DNA from: JAGXLC01 sp964585385
Lineage (GTDB): Bacteria; Bacteroidota; Bacteroidia; Bacteroidales; UBA12077
Length of the DNA stretch: 64,000 nt
Assembly: GCA_964585385.1 (NCBI GenBank)
Contig: CAZPDP010000004.1
Span: 1 to 64,000, forward strand
Direction: 5' to 3'
The translations under genes and the position numbers were made by a program. Shown here piece after piece: positions 7,920-15,831 of the stretch. The notes below the pieces were generated by a model that saw nothing but the letters and a program-made list of their open reading frames with translations, ran no database searches and was not told the origin of the DNA. Positions within the stretch are counted from its first letter, which is position 1. Every line of letters begins with the position of its first letter.

Positions 7920-8963
7920 ATGAAAAAATCAGATTTTGGTTATCCTTTGTTTCTTTTTATCATCCTGGTATTTTCAGCTCTGCAGTTAAATGGCCAAAAT
8001 TCAGCTTTTCAGCCAGAGGCCCACAGGAAGATAAGGATCATGTTTTACAATACCGAGAATGCTTTTGATACAATCGACGATCCCGGCACCAGAGATGAAG
8101 AGTTCTTGCCCGGTGGAATGCGCCACTGGACAGGATACAGGTACTACAAAAAAATCCAATCGATCTATAAAATTATAGCATCAGCCGGAGGATGGCAACC
8201 ACCAGCTTTAATAGGCTTATGCGAAATAGAAAATGAATCGGTTCTCGAGGATATAACAGCTAACACACCGCTTTCAAGGTTTGAATACCGTTATATTCAT
8301 AAGGAGTCTCCTGATCAAAGAGGGATTGATGTAGCGCTACTCTATAATCCCGATAAATTTTTACCCCTTCAGACGGAATTTGTTAAAGTTCACCTGCCTG
8401 AATCAAACAGACCTACAAGAGAAATACTCTACACCAAAGGTGAAGTTACAGGACCGGATACTCTTCACATATTTGTTAACCACTGGCCTTCCAGGTGGGG
8501 AGGTGAAACCAAAACACGTTCAAAGCGTATTCAGGCAGCAAAAGATTTACGCAGGAAGGTAGATTCAATTTTTACTGAAAAAAAGGAGGCAAAAATCATC
8601 ATCACAGGCGATTTTAACGATGAGCCACATAATGAAAGTCTAAGCAGGCACCTTAAAGCCTGTAGACCCGATTCTACAATAAAAACAACAACGCTTTATA
8701 ATCTTTCCTCTTTATGGCGGCACCAGGGGACACATAAATACCAGGGAAAATGGTCTGTTTTGGATCAGTTTATCGTTTCAGGATCTTTATTAAAAAAAGG
8801 AAGATTGAACATAAAGCAGCAAAGAGCTTATATTTTTCAGTTGCCTGCTTTACTGATCGAAGATGAGAAACATACGGGAAACAAACCCTATCGCACGTAT
8901 TCGGGATACCGCTATCAGGGGGGATTTAGCGATCATCTGCCCGTAATTTTGGATTTGGATTAA
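7920..8963 (+). CDS. secreted endonuclease/exonuclease/phosphatase family protein
   Basis: A 347-residue protein with an N-terminal signal peptide (about residues 1-23, ending in NGQN) followed by an EEP fold, the DNase I-like metal-dependent phosphoesterase family. Family landmarks: MFYNTEN near residue 41 (Asn ligand), IGLCEIENE near 96 (metal-binding Glu), the NHWPSRWGG region near 182, ITGDFNDEP near 225, and the terminal SDHLPVILD (catalytic Asp-His pair). The substrate could be nucleic acid or a phospho-sugar/lipid; this cannot be told apart by eye. It follows the beta-helix lipoprotein gene closely and is followed by ruvX. Confidence 0.85.
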   Translation: MKKSDFGYPLFLFIILVFSALQLNGQNSAFQPEAHRKIRIMFYNTENAFDTIDDPGTRDEEFLPGGMRHWTGYRYYKKIQSIYKIIASAGGWQPPALIGLCEIENESVLEDITANTPLSRFEYRYIHKESPDQRGIDVALLYNPDKFLPLQTEFVKVHLPESNRPTREILYTKGEVTGPDTLHIFVNHWPSRWGGETKTRSKRIQAAKDLRRKVDSIFTEKKEAKIIITGDFNDEPHNESLSRHLKACRPDSTIKTTTLYNLSSLWRHQGTHKYQGKWSVLDQFIVSGSLLKKGRLNIKQQRAYIFQLPALLIEDEKHTGNKPYRTYSGYRYQGGFSDHLPVILDLD

Positions 8964-8991
8964 GGCGGAATAATTACAAAAAAAATTTAAT

Positions 8992-8999
8992 TATTTTTG
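8992..8999 (+). promoter_or_regulatory. candidate -7 promoter box for ruvX-def
   Basis: TATTTTTG matches TAnnTTTG and lies 25 bases before the ruvX GTG start, just after the preceding gene. There is no convincing -33 TTG at the right distance. Confidence 0.35.
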
Positions 9000-9023
9000 C
9001 ACAATAGTTAAAAACAAGATTTT

Positions 9024-9440
9024 GTGGGAAGAGTATTAGCCATTGATTACGGTAGAAAGAGGGTAGGGCTTGCAGTTAGCGACCCGATGAAGATGATAGC
9101 CAACGGATTGACCACTTTGCATCCCAATGAGGTTTTTCAGTACATCACCGATTATTGTTCCAAAGAAAATGTGGAAACCATTGTAGTGGGATACCCAAAG
9201 CAAATGAACAATCAAGCCTCAGAAGCACTAAACTACATTAATCCATTTTTAAAAAAATTACAAAAACAATTTCCTGATATAAGCGTTGAAATAGAAGATG
9301 AAAGATTTACCTCCAAAATGGCTCAGCAAGCTATGATTGAAGGAGGCATGAAAAAAAAACAAAGACAAAACAAAGCTAATATAGACAGAATAAGCGCTAC
9401 CATTATTCTGCAATCATATTTAGAAAGAAAAAAGAGTTAA
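9024..9440 (+). CDS. ruvX: Holliday junction resolvase-like / pre-16S rRNA nuclease RuvX (YqgF)
   Basis: An RNase H-fold nuclease of 138 residues, the usual length. Conserved pieces are the N-terminal AIDYGRKRVGLAVSD (catalytic Asp), VVGYP near residue 58, the DERFTS stretch (acidic residue) near 98, and DRISATIILQSYL at the C-terminus with the third acidic residue. E. coli YqgF trims 16S rRNA 5' ends; a recombination role is the older annotation. The start is GTG. def begins four bases after its stop, so the two are probably co-translated. Confidence 0.93.
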   Translation: MGRVLAIDYGRKRVGLAVSDPMKMIANGLTTLHPNEVFQYITDYCSKENVETIVVGYPKQMNNQASEALNYINPFLKKLQKQFPDISVEIEDERFTSKMAQQAMIEGGMKKKQRQNKANIDRISATIILQSYLERKKS

Positions 9441-9444
9441 AGTC

Positions 9445-9999
9445 ATGATTTTACCGATATATGTATATGGTTCACCTGTTTTACGTAAAGTAGCCCGCGA
9501 GGTGGATAAAAGCGAAGAAGGACTCAGTGAATTTATTGATACCCTCTGGGAAACCATGAAACATTCAGATGGCATTGGGCTGGCGGCACCCCAGGTTGGT
9601 AAGTCAGTCAGAATTTTTGTTGTCGACGGCACACCCCTTGAAGAAGACGATCCAACCCTGAAAGATTTCAGGAAGGTTTTTATAAATCCAAAAATTGTAG
9701 ATAATAACGAAGAAGATAAAACCTATGAAGAAGGTTGTCTGAGTATCCCTAATATCAGAGATGAAGTAATCAGACCTGAAAAAATTACCCTTCAATATTA
9801 CGACAGGGATTTCAATCTTCATGAGGAAGAATTTGGAGGTATTGCAGCCCGGATCATTCAGCATGAATACGATCACCTCGAAGGCATTCTGTTTACGGAC
9901 AAAATCGCCCCGCTAAAGAAAAGGCTTTTGAAAGGAAAACTGAATGCCATTGCTAAAGGCAAATTCAGTGTGAACTACAAGGTTAAAGTTGCAAAATAG
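9445..9999 (+). CDS. def: peptide deformylase
   Basis: Removes the formyl group from the initiator Met of new proteins. All three family motifs are present: GIGLAAPQVG near residue 39, EGCLSIP near 94 (Cys metal ligand), and QHEYDHLEG near 139 (two His ligands and catalytic Glu). The length of 184 residues is normal. It sits four bases after ruvX, a pairing common in Bacteroidota. The gene ends before a 320-base repeat-rich gap and a strong bidirectional terminator. Confidence 0.96.
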   Translation: MILPIYVYGSPVLRKVAREVDKSEEGLSEFIDTLWETMKHSDGIGLAAPQVGKSVRIFVVDGTPLEEDDPTLKDFRKVFINPKIVDNNEEDKTYEEGCLSIPNIRDEVIRPEKITLQYYDRDFNLHEEEFGGIAARIIQHEYDHLEGILFTDKIAPLKKRLLKGKLNAIAKGKFSVNYKVKVAK

Positions 10000-10064
10000 A
10001 GTCTGAAAATAAACATACACCAAACAGGTACCCAAATTGAGCGATTTTCGCTCACTGCCTGCCC

Positions 10065-10128
10065 CGTACACGAAGTGTCGGGGACAAAAAAATTGTAAGG
10101 TTTTCACCTTCCCGACACTCCGTGTACG
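10065..10128. repeat. imperfect inverted repeat pair
   Basis: Arm 10065-10082 begins CGTACACGAAG. Arm 10111-10128 is its reverse complement with one mismatch. The arms are separated by 28 bases, so the RNA could fold into a long stem. Confidence 0.7.
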
Positions 10129-10265
10129 TTACAGGCTACCCATTCGTTGAAAAACCGACAATTTCTAAGTCGTCCAGCAACTGCCGGATAAGTAAAGCGT
10201 TTTTTCACTATCCCGATAAAAATCGGGAAACCGCTCAACTTAGGAGGTAATATTAAAAAAGTCAT

Positions 10266-10309
10266 CACAAAAAAAACCGGCTTACACAGGTAAACCGGTT
10301 TTTTTTGTG
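10266..10309. terminator. strong bidirectional intrinsic terminator
   Basis: Fifteen bases (CACA8CCGG form, 10266-10280) pair perfectly with 10295-10309 around a 14-base loop, with eight T on either strand. It lies between def (plus) and the zinc-ribbon gene (minus) and can serve both. Confidence 0.93.
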
Positions 10310-10320
10310 AGTAAATTATA

Positions 10321-11112
10321 TTATTTCTTCTTGTTTGTCTTTTCTGAGATTTCCTCTGCCATTTCGGGGTCAACCAGAATTCTTCCACAATATTCGCAAA
10401 CAATAATTTTCTTTCTTGAGCGAATATCCAATTGCCGCTGGGGTGGAATCTTATTAAAACAGCCGCCGCAAGCATCTCTTTCCACGGTTACAACTGCAAG
10501 ACCGTTGCGGGCATTTTCCCTGATACGTGTATAAGCATTCACAAGGCGGGGCTCAATAATTTCTTTTATTTTTTCGGATCTATTTTTGAGGTTCTCCTCG
10601 TCTTTTTTCGTTTCAGCTATAATAGAATCCAGTTCATCTTTTTTATTTTTCAGGTCATCATTTCGCTCATCCAATTCTTTTTTGGATTCCTCTATGTCCT
10701 GCTTACGCTGTTCAATCTTCTCTTTGTGCTCCTTTATATGTTTTTCCCGCAATTCTATTTCCAGGCTCTGGTATTCTATCTCTTTGGAGAGAGATTCATA
10801 TTCCCTGTTGTTTCGCACGTTATTCTGTTGCTTCTTATATTTTTCTATCAGGGATTCTGATTCTTTTATCTCATTTTTCTTGTTCGAAATGGCTTCTTCC
10901 ATTTCTTCCACTTCTTTCTCAAAGTTCTTAAGCCTGGTCTCTAATCCTGCAATTTCATCCTCCAGATCCTGAACCTCAAGAGGCAATTCTCCCCTGAGTC
11001 TTTTAATATTATCTATTGATGAATCAACTGTTTGCAGTTCGTAAAGCGCTTTCAATTTATCTTCAATGGAATATTCAGTTGTTTCTGATTTTTTATTTTT
11101 TGTAGCAACCAT
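10321..11112 (-). CDS. coiled-coil protein with C4 zinc ribbon (COG1579, CdsZ-like)
   Basis: 263 residues. About residues 15-180 are a highly charged Glu/Lys-rich heptad region that must form a long coiled-coil hairpin. It is followed by a zinc ribbon with CGGC near residue 204 and CEYC near 226, each pair spaced CX2C. This architecture matches COG1579 proteins, whose biochemical role is poorly defined. A Lys-rich tail ends the protein. The gene starts one base after the Nif3-like gene stops, a pairing seen in many bacteria, so the two are likely co-translated. No catalytic residues are visible; a scaffolding or nucleic-acid-binding function is only a guess. Confidence 0.85.
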   Translation of the reverse strand: MVATKNKKSETTEYSIEDKLKALYELQTVDSSIDNIKRLRGELPLEVQDLEDEIAGLETRLKNFEKEVEEMEEAISNKKNEIKESESLIEKYKKQQNNVRNNREYESLSKEIEYQSLEIELREKHIKEHKEKIEQRKQDIEESKKELDERNDDLKNKKDELDSIIAETKKDEENLKNRSEKIKEIIEPRLVNAYTRIRENARNGLAVVTVERDACGGCFNKIPPQRQLDIRSRKKIIVCEYCGRILVDPEMAEEISEKTNKKK

Positions 11113-11113
11113 A

Positions 11114-12208
11114 CTAGTAATAATTTATTGGATTTGTATTAATTTCTGATAAATGGGTCGCAAAATTATGAAATTTTTCTGTAAGTAACTCATAAAAAAT
11201 TTCTTTCGTTACTTTTTCGCTCTCATAATGTCCGATATCGGCTAATACTAATTTTTCATCCGCATTAAAAAATTCGTGATATTTCACATCAGCCGTTACA
11301 AACGCATTGGCTCCGCTCTTTATTGCATCATTAAGCAAAAAACTTCCACTGCCTCCACAAATAGCTACTTCCCTTATCTCCTTATTGAGTAGTTGAGTAT
11401 GACGTATACATTCAGTACTAAATACCTCTTTCAATAATTTCAGGAAATCTTTTTCATTCATTGGATTTTTAAGTGTGCCAATAGTGCCGGAACCAGATTC
11501 CTTGTCCTCATTCATTAGAGGATATAAATCATAAGCCACCTCTTCATAAGGATGGGCCTCTATCATAGCTTTCACCACGGCATTAGTCTTGTAAGAAGGA
11601 AAAATAGTTTCCACACGGGTTTCTTCTTCAAAATGCAGCTCTCCTTTCTCTCCGACATAGGGGTTTGCCTCATCTCCCGGCCTGAAAGAACCTTTTCCCT
11701 CCAGGTTGTAACTACACGAATCGTAATCTCCTATTTGACCTGCCCCTGCTTCAAATACAGCCTCCCTGACCCGGTTAGCCTGCTCGTGGGGAACAAAAAA
11801 AGCTAACTTAACGAGAGCATTTTTTCTGGGCTGAAGTATACGGACATTTTTCAAACCCAGTTTTTCTGCTATCTTAAAATTCACTCCGTTATATCGGTTA
11901 TCCAGGTTGGTATGAGCAGAAAATATAGCCACATTGTTCTGAATGGCCTTAATCACACTTCTTTCTACATGATCTTTACCGGTAAGGCTTTTCAATCCTT
12001 TAAAAATCAATGGATGGTGAGAAAGAATAAAATTTGCATTTTTACTTAAGGCTTCATCTATTACAGCTTCGGTTACATCTACCGAAACGAGCACACCTCT
12101 TAGTTCATCGGACAAATTACCTGTTAAAAGCCCCGCATTGTCGTAGTCATCCTGCAATGCCGGGGGAATTGACTCATTAAGAAAATCAACCAATTCTTTT
12201 ATAATCAT
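11114..12208 (-). CDS. Nif3-like dinuclear metal-centre protein
   Basis: A 364-residue member of the NIF3/YqfO family, often labelled GTP cyclohydrolase 1 type 2 homolog. Metal-binding landmarks are LSHHPLIF near residue 63, SAHTNLDN near 98, and a late HYESE near 328. The middle region (about 130-235) is the PII/CutA-like insertion found in the longer members. Family proteins form toroidal hexamers with two metals per subunit; the reaction in vivo is uncertain. It is placed between merR and the zinc-ribbon gene in an apparent operon starting with the M23 peptidases. Confidence 0.9.
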   Translation of the reverse strand: MIIKELVDFLNESIPPALQDDYDNAGLLTGNLSDELRGVLVSVDVTEAVIDEALSKNANFILSHHPLIFKGLKSLTGKDHVERSVIKAIQNNVAIFSAHTNLDNRYNGVNFKIAEKLGLKNVRILQPRKNALVKLAFFVPHEQANRVREAVFEAGAGQIGDYDSCSYNLEGKGSFRPGDEANPYVGEKGELHFEEETRVETIFPSYKTNAVVKAMIEAHPYEEVAYDLYPLMNEDKESGSGTIGTLKNPMNEKDFLKLLKEVFSTECIRHTQLLNKEIREVAICGGSGSFLLNDAIKSGANAFVTADVKYHEFFNADEKLVLADIGHYESEKVTKEIFYELLTEKFHNFATHLSEINTNPINYY

Positions 12209-12271
12209 AATACGACAATTTTGATTCTACTCCTTTTTCTAACAACAAAATTCAGGGATTTGTTAAACCGG

Positions 12272-12619
12272 TCAGGAGATTTCATCCAGCTTTTCTCTTA
12301 CATCAAGTAACATGGAGCGGATACTCTTCAATGATTCCACGATTTTGAAATTGTAGATAGTACCCTCCCTGTTTTCACTCAATTTCTTCTTTGCTCCTTT
12401 AAGTGTCATACCTAAATCCTTCACCAGGTAGTAAATAATGTGGAAATTTTCAATATCCTCTTTGGTAAAATACCGGTTTCCTTTTTTATTCTTCTTGGGT
12501 TTGATGATATCAAACTCCTTTTCCCAGTAACGAATGAGAGAAGTATTAACGCCAAACATATCAGCAACTTCGCCAATACTGTAGTACAATTTTTCAACTT
12601 TTTTTTCTTTATAAGGCAT
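12272..12619 (-). CDS. MerR family transcriptional regulator
   Basis: A small helix-turn-helix regulator of about 115 residues. The N-terminal MerR domain is clear: YYSIGEVADMFGV, then LIRYWEKEFDIIKPKKN with GNRYFT, the helix-turn-helix and wing. It has no cysteine or large effector domain, only a short helical dimerisation tail. I place the start at the ATG at 12619; an upstream TTG at 12628 would overlap capA by four bases but is less likely. It lies in the same direction as the M23 and CapA-like genes upstream. Bacteroidota often keep this MerR next to M23 peptidase genes; its targets are unknown. Confidence 0.88.
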   Translation of the reverse strand: MPYKEKKVEKLYYSIGEVADMFGVNTSLIRYWEKEFDIIKPKKNKKGNRYFTKEDIENFHIIYYLVKDLGMTLKGAKKKLSENREGTIYNFKIVESLKSIRSMLLDVREKLDEIS

Positions 12620-12624
12620 GGATA

Positions 12625-13734
12625 TCAATTCCTTTTTTTAATAAGACCTTGTTTAGTTATTGTAACATCAGCATCAGGAAAATCCTGGGTGGTGAGCCTT
12701 ATTATTTCGTTTACCGCTCTTTTCAAGGGATCAACTACCACTTTTCCACTGTAATATTGTCTTACAGGGATAATTTCACCACTAAGAAATTCTCCTTTTT
12801 CAGAGAGATAGGCCTTAACAATCGGGGCAATTCCGTTGGGTCCATCAAGGTTGAACCGGCCGTATGTAATAAAATTGCCCAGGCTGTAACAAATTAAGCG
12901 ATTGTTATATATTTCAATTGCTCTTGAGACATGGGGGCCGTGCCCAAAAACAATATCGGCACCTGCATCCACCACATGACGAGCAAATTTATAGACATTG
13001 CCGCGGTCTTCACCGTAATAAAACTCCGTCTTTCTTGTCACCTTTGTATGTTCTTTACCTTCAGCGCCCCCATGAAAAGAAACAATAATCACATCGCTGG
13101 TATCATTCATCTCTCTGATTATAGCGCTTATCTTGTCGTATTCAGTTATGCTGCTGGTTCCTTTGTTGGGAGAAAAAGCAGTGAAACCAAATACCACCCC
13201 ATCCTTTTCAAATAATGAATATGCATACCGGGGGGTTCCTGCATAATAAATATTCATGCTATCCAGGATTGAAGTAGTATTTTGAATGCCCTCCATACCA
13301 AAATCATGGGAGTGATTGTTAGCTATGCTGAGAAAATCGAATCCGTTATCTTTCAGGCACTTTGCATAATTCCGGGGCATCCTGAATGCATAGCAATTAG
13401 TGGTATCTTTACATCTTTTTACCAGTTTTGCTGTATCAGAGAGGCAACCTTCCAGGTTACCGGTAGTGATATCTGCTTCAGTCAAAACATTGCTAATTTT
13501 ACTAAAAAAAACTGAACAGCCCTTTGGATGTAAATACTTATCAGATGGGAAATTGGTACCCATCATAATATCACCCACACCAATCACTGTAATAGTGTCG
13601 TTTATCTTAACAGTATCATCTAAACCAACAGAGTCTTGGGGCGGATAACCAGCAAAAAGGAATTGAGAGGAGATAAATATAAGAAGCATCGATAATATTT
13701 GGCGTGTTAATACACTCATAAAATACTTCTTCAT
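12625..13734 (-). CDS. CapA-like metallophosphatase-fold protein, exported
   Basis: 369 residues with a signal peptide (about 1-28) followed by the CapA/PgsA fold seen in poly-gamma-glutamate capsule proteins. Motifs: VGDIMMGTNFPS near residue 51, GNLEGCLSD near 94, IANNHSHDFG near 137, VSFHGGAEG near 219 and VFGHGPHVS near 260, the set of metal-binding residues of this calcineurin-like fold. No capB/capC-type ligase genes are nearby, so capsule synthesis is not implied. Its place directly after two cell-wall peptidases suggests an envelope role. It starts within a few bases of the upstream M23 stop. Confidence 0.85.
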   Translation of the reverse strand: MKKYFMSVLTRQILSMLLIFISSQFLFAGYPPQDSVGLDDTVKINDTITVIGVGDIMMGTNFPSDKYLHPKGCSVFFSKISNVLTEADITTGNLEGCLSDTAKLVKRCKDTTNCYAFRMPRNYAKCLKDNGFDFLSIANNHSHDFGMEGIQNTTSILDSMNIYYAGTPRYAYSLFEKDGVVFGFTAFSPNKGTSSITEYDKISAIIREMNDTSDVIIVSFHGGAEGKEHTKVTRKTEFYYGEDRGNVYKFARHVVDAGADIVFGHGPHVSRAIEIYNNRLICYSLGNFITYGRFNLDGPNGIAPIVKAYLSEKGEFLSGEIIPVRQYYSGKVVVDPLKRAVNEIIRLTTQDFPDADVTITKQGLIKKRN

Positions 13735-13736
13735 AT

Positions 13737-14708
13737 TTAGTCAAAGGATTGTCCACTATTGCTGGAAATAAATATCATCTTCTCATACTGTTCCGGAGTA
13801 AGATCGTTAAAGTAGTAATGTACCGGGTTAACTTTCTTCCCGTCTTTTTCAACTTCATAATGGAGGTGTGGGGCTGTGGAAAGACCTGAGGAACCAACAT
13901 ATCCTATAACATCGCCCCGTTTTACTTTTTGGCCCCTTCTTACGTCAAAAGACTGGAGATGTGCATAACGTGTTTTATAACCATACCCATGATTAATAAC
14001 TATTCTTTTCCCGTAGCCTCTCAATGAATTTCTTGCGACTTCAACCACTCCATCGCCAGTAGCGTAGATTTCTGTCCCGGTAGGAGCAGTAAAGTCCATT
14101 CCTTCATGCATCTTCTTTATTTTGTAAATGGGATGAATACGCCATCCAAAACCAGAAGCGGTACGGGTAAGATCTTTGTTGGAAACAGGCATTATGGCAG
14201 GTATAGAAGCCAGCATATCAGCTTTATTCTTTGCCAAATCTACAATTTCGTCGTATGATTTCGACTGAACATAAAGCTGTTTGGATAATTTATCCAGTCT
14301 TTTGGTTGTTTCAACAACAATTTTTGAATTGTCATACCCTTTCAATTTTTCATATCGTTCCGAGCCGCCAAAACCTGCTTCCCTTACTGAATGGGGTATG
14401 GGATCTGTTTCAAAAATCACCCGGTAAATGCTATTGTCTCTCTGCTGAAGATCGTCAAGTGTCTTCTCCACCAGAGAAAATCGTTTGTTCAGGATTTCAT
14501 ACTGAAGCTGAAGCTGCCTGTTCTCTCTTTTCAATCCTTTTTCTTTGGGAGTATCAAAGAAAATGCTAAACACCAGATTGTAAATCACAGCAATCACAAG
14601 AGTAGCCAAGAAATAGGTTAAAAACCTGAAGAATTTATCCTTCCAGTTTAACTCAACCTTTTCATATTTTACAGTCTTTGGGTTATATTTATACTTGTAC
14701 CTTGGCAT
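13737..14708 (-). CDS. membrane-anchored M23 (LytM) peptidase, second copy
   Basis: 323 residues: a basic start, one membrane segment at about residues 28-52, a short coiled coil (about 57-90), then a C-terminal M23 domain. Zinc-binding motifs HEGMDFTAP (HxxxD, near residue 202) and HLHYE (HxH, near 281) are intact, so it should be an active peptidoglycan endopeptidase. The neighbouring gene at 14708-15679 is a paralog of exactly the same length and design, evidently a tandem duplication; the two share one base at the junction. They are probably involved in cell-wall remodelling during growth or division. Confidence 0.92.
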   Translation of the reverse strand: MPRYKYKYNPKTVKYEKVELNWKDKFFRFLTYFLATLVIAVIYNLVFSIFFDTPKEKGLKRENRQLQLQYEILNKRFSLVEKTLDDLQQRDNSIYRVIFETDPIPHSVREAGFGGSERYEKLKGYDNSKIVVETTKRLDKLSKQLYVQSKSYDEIVDLAKNKADMLASIPAIMPVSNKDLTRTASGFGWRIHPIYKIKKMHEGMDFTAPTGTEIYATGDGVVEVARNSLRGYGKRIVINHGYGYKTRYAHLQSFDVRRGQKVKRGDVIGYVGSSGLSTAPHLHYEVEKDGKKVNPVHYYFNDLTPEQYEKMIFISSNSGQSFD

Positions 14709-15679
14709 TAATCCATTGGATTTCTTGATTTAGCAACAGTAGCAATCATTTTTTCATATTCGTCACCTGTAATATCGTTAAAGTAATAATTGATCGGATT
14801 TACCGGTCTGTTGTGTTTTCTCACCTCATAATGGAGGTGGGGGCCAGTAGAACGTCCTGTATTTCCTAAAGTTCCAATAACCTGACCACGTTTTACTTGC
14901 TGACCTACTTCAACATTTATTTTACGTAAATGAGCATAAATTGTTTTATACCCAAAACCATGATCTATGATAACCTCTTTTCCATATCCATAATTATTGT
15001 ATTCTGCTTTGATAACTTTACCATTTCCGGTTGCATAAATATCAGTGCCAACAGGACCTGTAAAATCCATTCCGTAATGCATACGAAGCTGACCGTTAAA
15101 AGGGTCTCTTCGCGATCCATAATAATCGCTTATCCTACGGAAATCATTGATAGCAATCGGCTGGATAGCGGGTATGCAGTTAATCATCTCTTCCTTGTTT
15201 TTAGCAAGTTTTGCAACCGAATCAAAGGATTTTGACTGCAAATAGACTTTCTTAGTTATCTTATCCAGCTTTTGGGTTGTATTTATAAGTAAGTCAGAAC
15301 TGGAAAATTTCTCCAGATGATTATACCGGTCAACACCACCGACACCAGCTTCTCTAACAGAAGAGGGGATAGGATCCAGTTCAAAAATAGGGCGATACAT
15401 ATGGTCGTCTCTTTGCTGAATATGTACCAGCTTATCGTTAATATTTTCCAAACGGTTTTCTAGTAATTCAAATTGCCAAACCAATTGGTCTCTCTCCCTC
15501 TTCAACTCTATTTCTTTTGGGGTATCAAAATAAGAAGTAAAAAGTACCCGAAATAAAATTGCACTGAAAACCGTAATTACCAGAAATGAAAAAGCCCGAA
15601 TAATTCTTTTCCGGGGAGTGTTGTTAATTTTTCGGTATGTTAATGTATCGGGATCAAAACGATATTTTATTTTTGCCAT
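14708..15679 (-). CDS. membrane-anchored M23 (LytM) peptidase, first copy
   Basis: 323 residues with the same layout as its downstream paralog: membrane segment at about residues 26-50, coiled coil, linker, M23 domain. The zinc motifs are HYGMDFTGP and HLHYE, both intact. An M23 gene divergent from alaS is a common Bacteroidota arrangement. It heads a minus-strand run through the second M23, CapA-like, MerR, Nif3-like and zinc-ribbon genes, with very small gaps for the first four. A good promoter (15729-15758) lies just upstream. Confidence 0.92.
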   Translation of the reverse strand: MAKIKYRFDPDTLTYRKINNTPRKRIIRAFSFLVITVFSAILFRVLFTSYFDTPKEIELKRERDQLVWQFELLENRLENINDKLVHIQQRDDHMYRPIFELDPIPSSVREAGVGGVDRYNHLEKFSSSDLLINTTQKLDKITKKVYLQSKSFDSVAKLAKNKEEMINCIPAIQPIAINDFRRISDYYGSRRDPFNGQLRMHYGMDFTGPVGTDIYATGNGKVIKAEYNNYGYGKEVIIDHGFGYKTIYAHLRKINVEVGQQVKRGQVIGTLGNTGRSTGPHLHYEVRKHNRPVNPINYYFNDITGDEYEKMIATVAKSRNPMD

Positions 15680-15728
15680 AATTTATTCACGATTTGATGG
15701 TATAGGGCAAAAATCGCCTATATGTAGA

Positions 15729-15758
15729 CAAATCTAAATGATTTAATTAATTTTACAA
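15729..15758 (-). promoter_or_regulatory. promoter of the M23 operon
   Basis: On the minus strand TAGATTTG (15729-15736) fits TAnnTTTG, and a TTG (15756-15758, within TTTTG) lies 19 bases upstream, the expected -33 spacing in Bacteroidota. It is about 50 bases from the first M23 start. Confidence 0.7.
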
Positions 15759-15831
15759 AATATTTGTATAAAAAAAACACTTTAGGATTAAATTAGTTGA
15801 CAATATTTAAAGAATTTTAAAATAATGATTT

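Larger units (their letters stand above)
10000..10320. other. intergenic region made of nested inverted repeats
   Basis: No credible gene. It holds a small perfect hairpin (10039-10053, GAGCGA/TCGCTC), an 18-base inverted pair with one mismatch (10065-10082 and 10111-10128), a CCCGAT/ATCGGG hairpin near 10213-10229, and distant arms (about 10027-10043 and 10230-10247, TTGAGCG against CGCTCAA with gapped flanks) that bracket the whole block. It closes with the terminator at 10266-10309. The architecture resembles a small MITE-like or palindromic repeat unit. Confidence 0.5.

Noticed and set aside
10432..10972. Two long plus-strand ORFs rich in Phe and Ser
   Set aside because: They are antisense to the Glu/Lys-rich coiled coil on the minus strand, whose reversed codons give such residues.
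15597..15612. CCCGAATAATTC match to the repeat inside an M23 gene
   Set aside because: Twelve bases only, in a normal coding frame; likely chance in AT-rich sequence.
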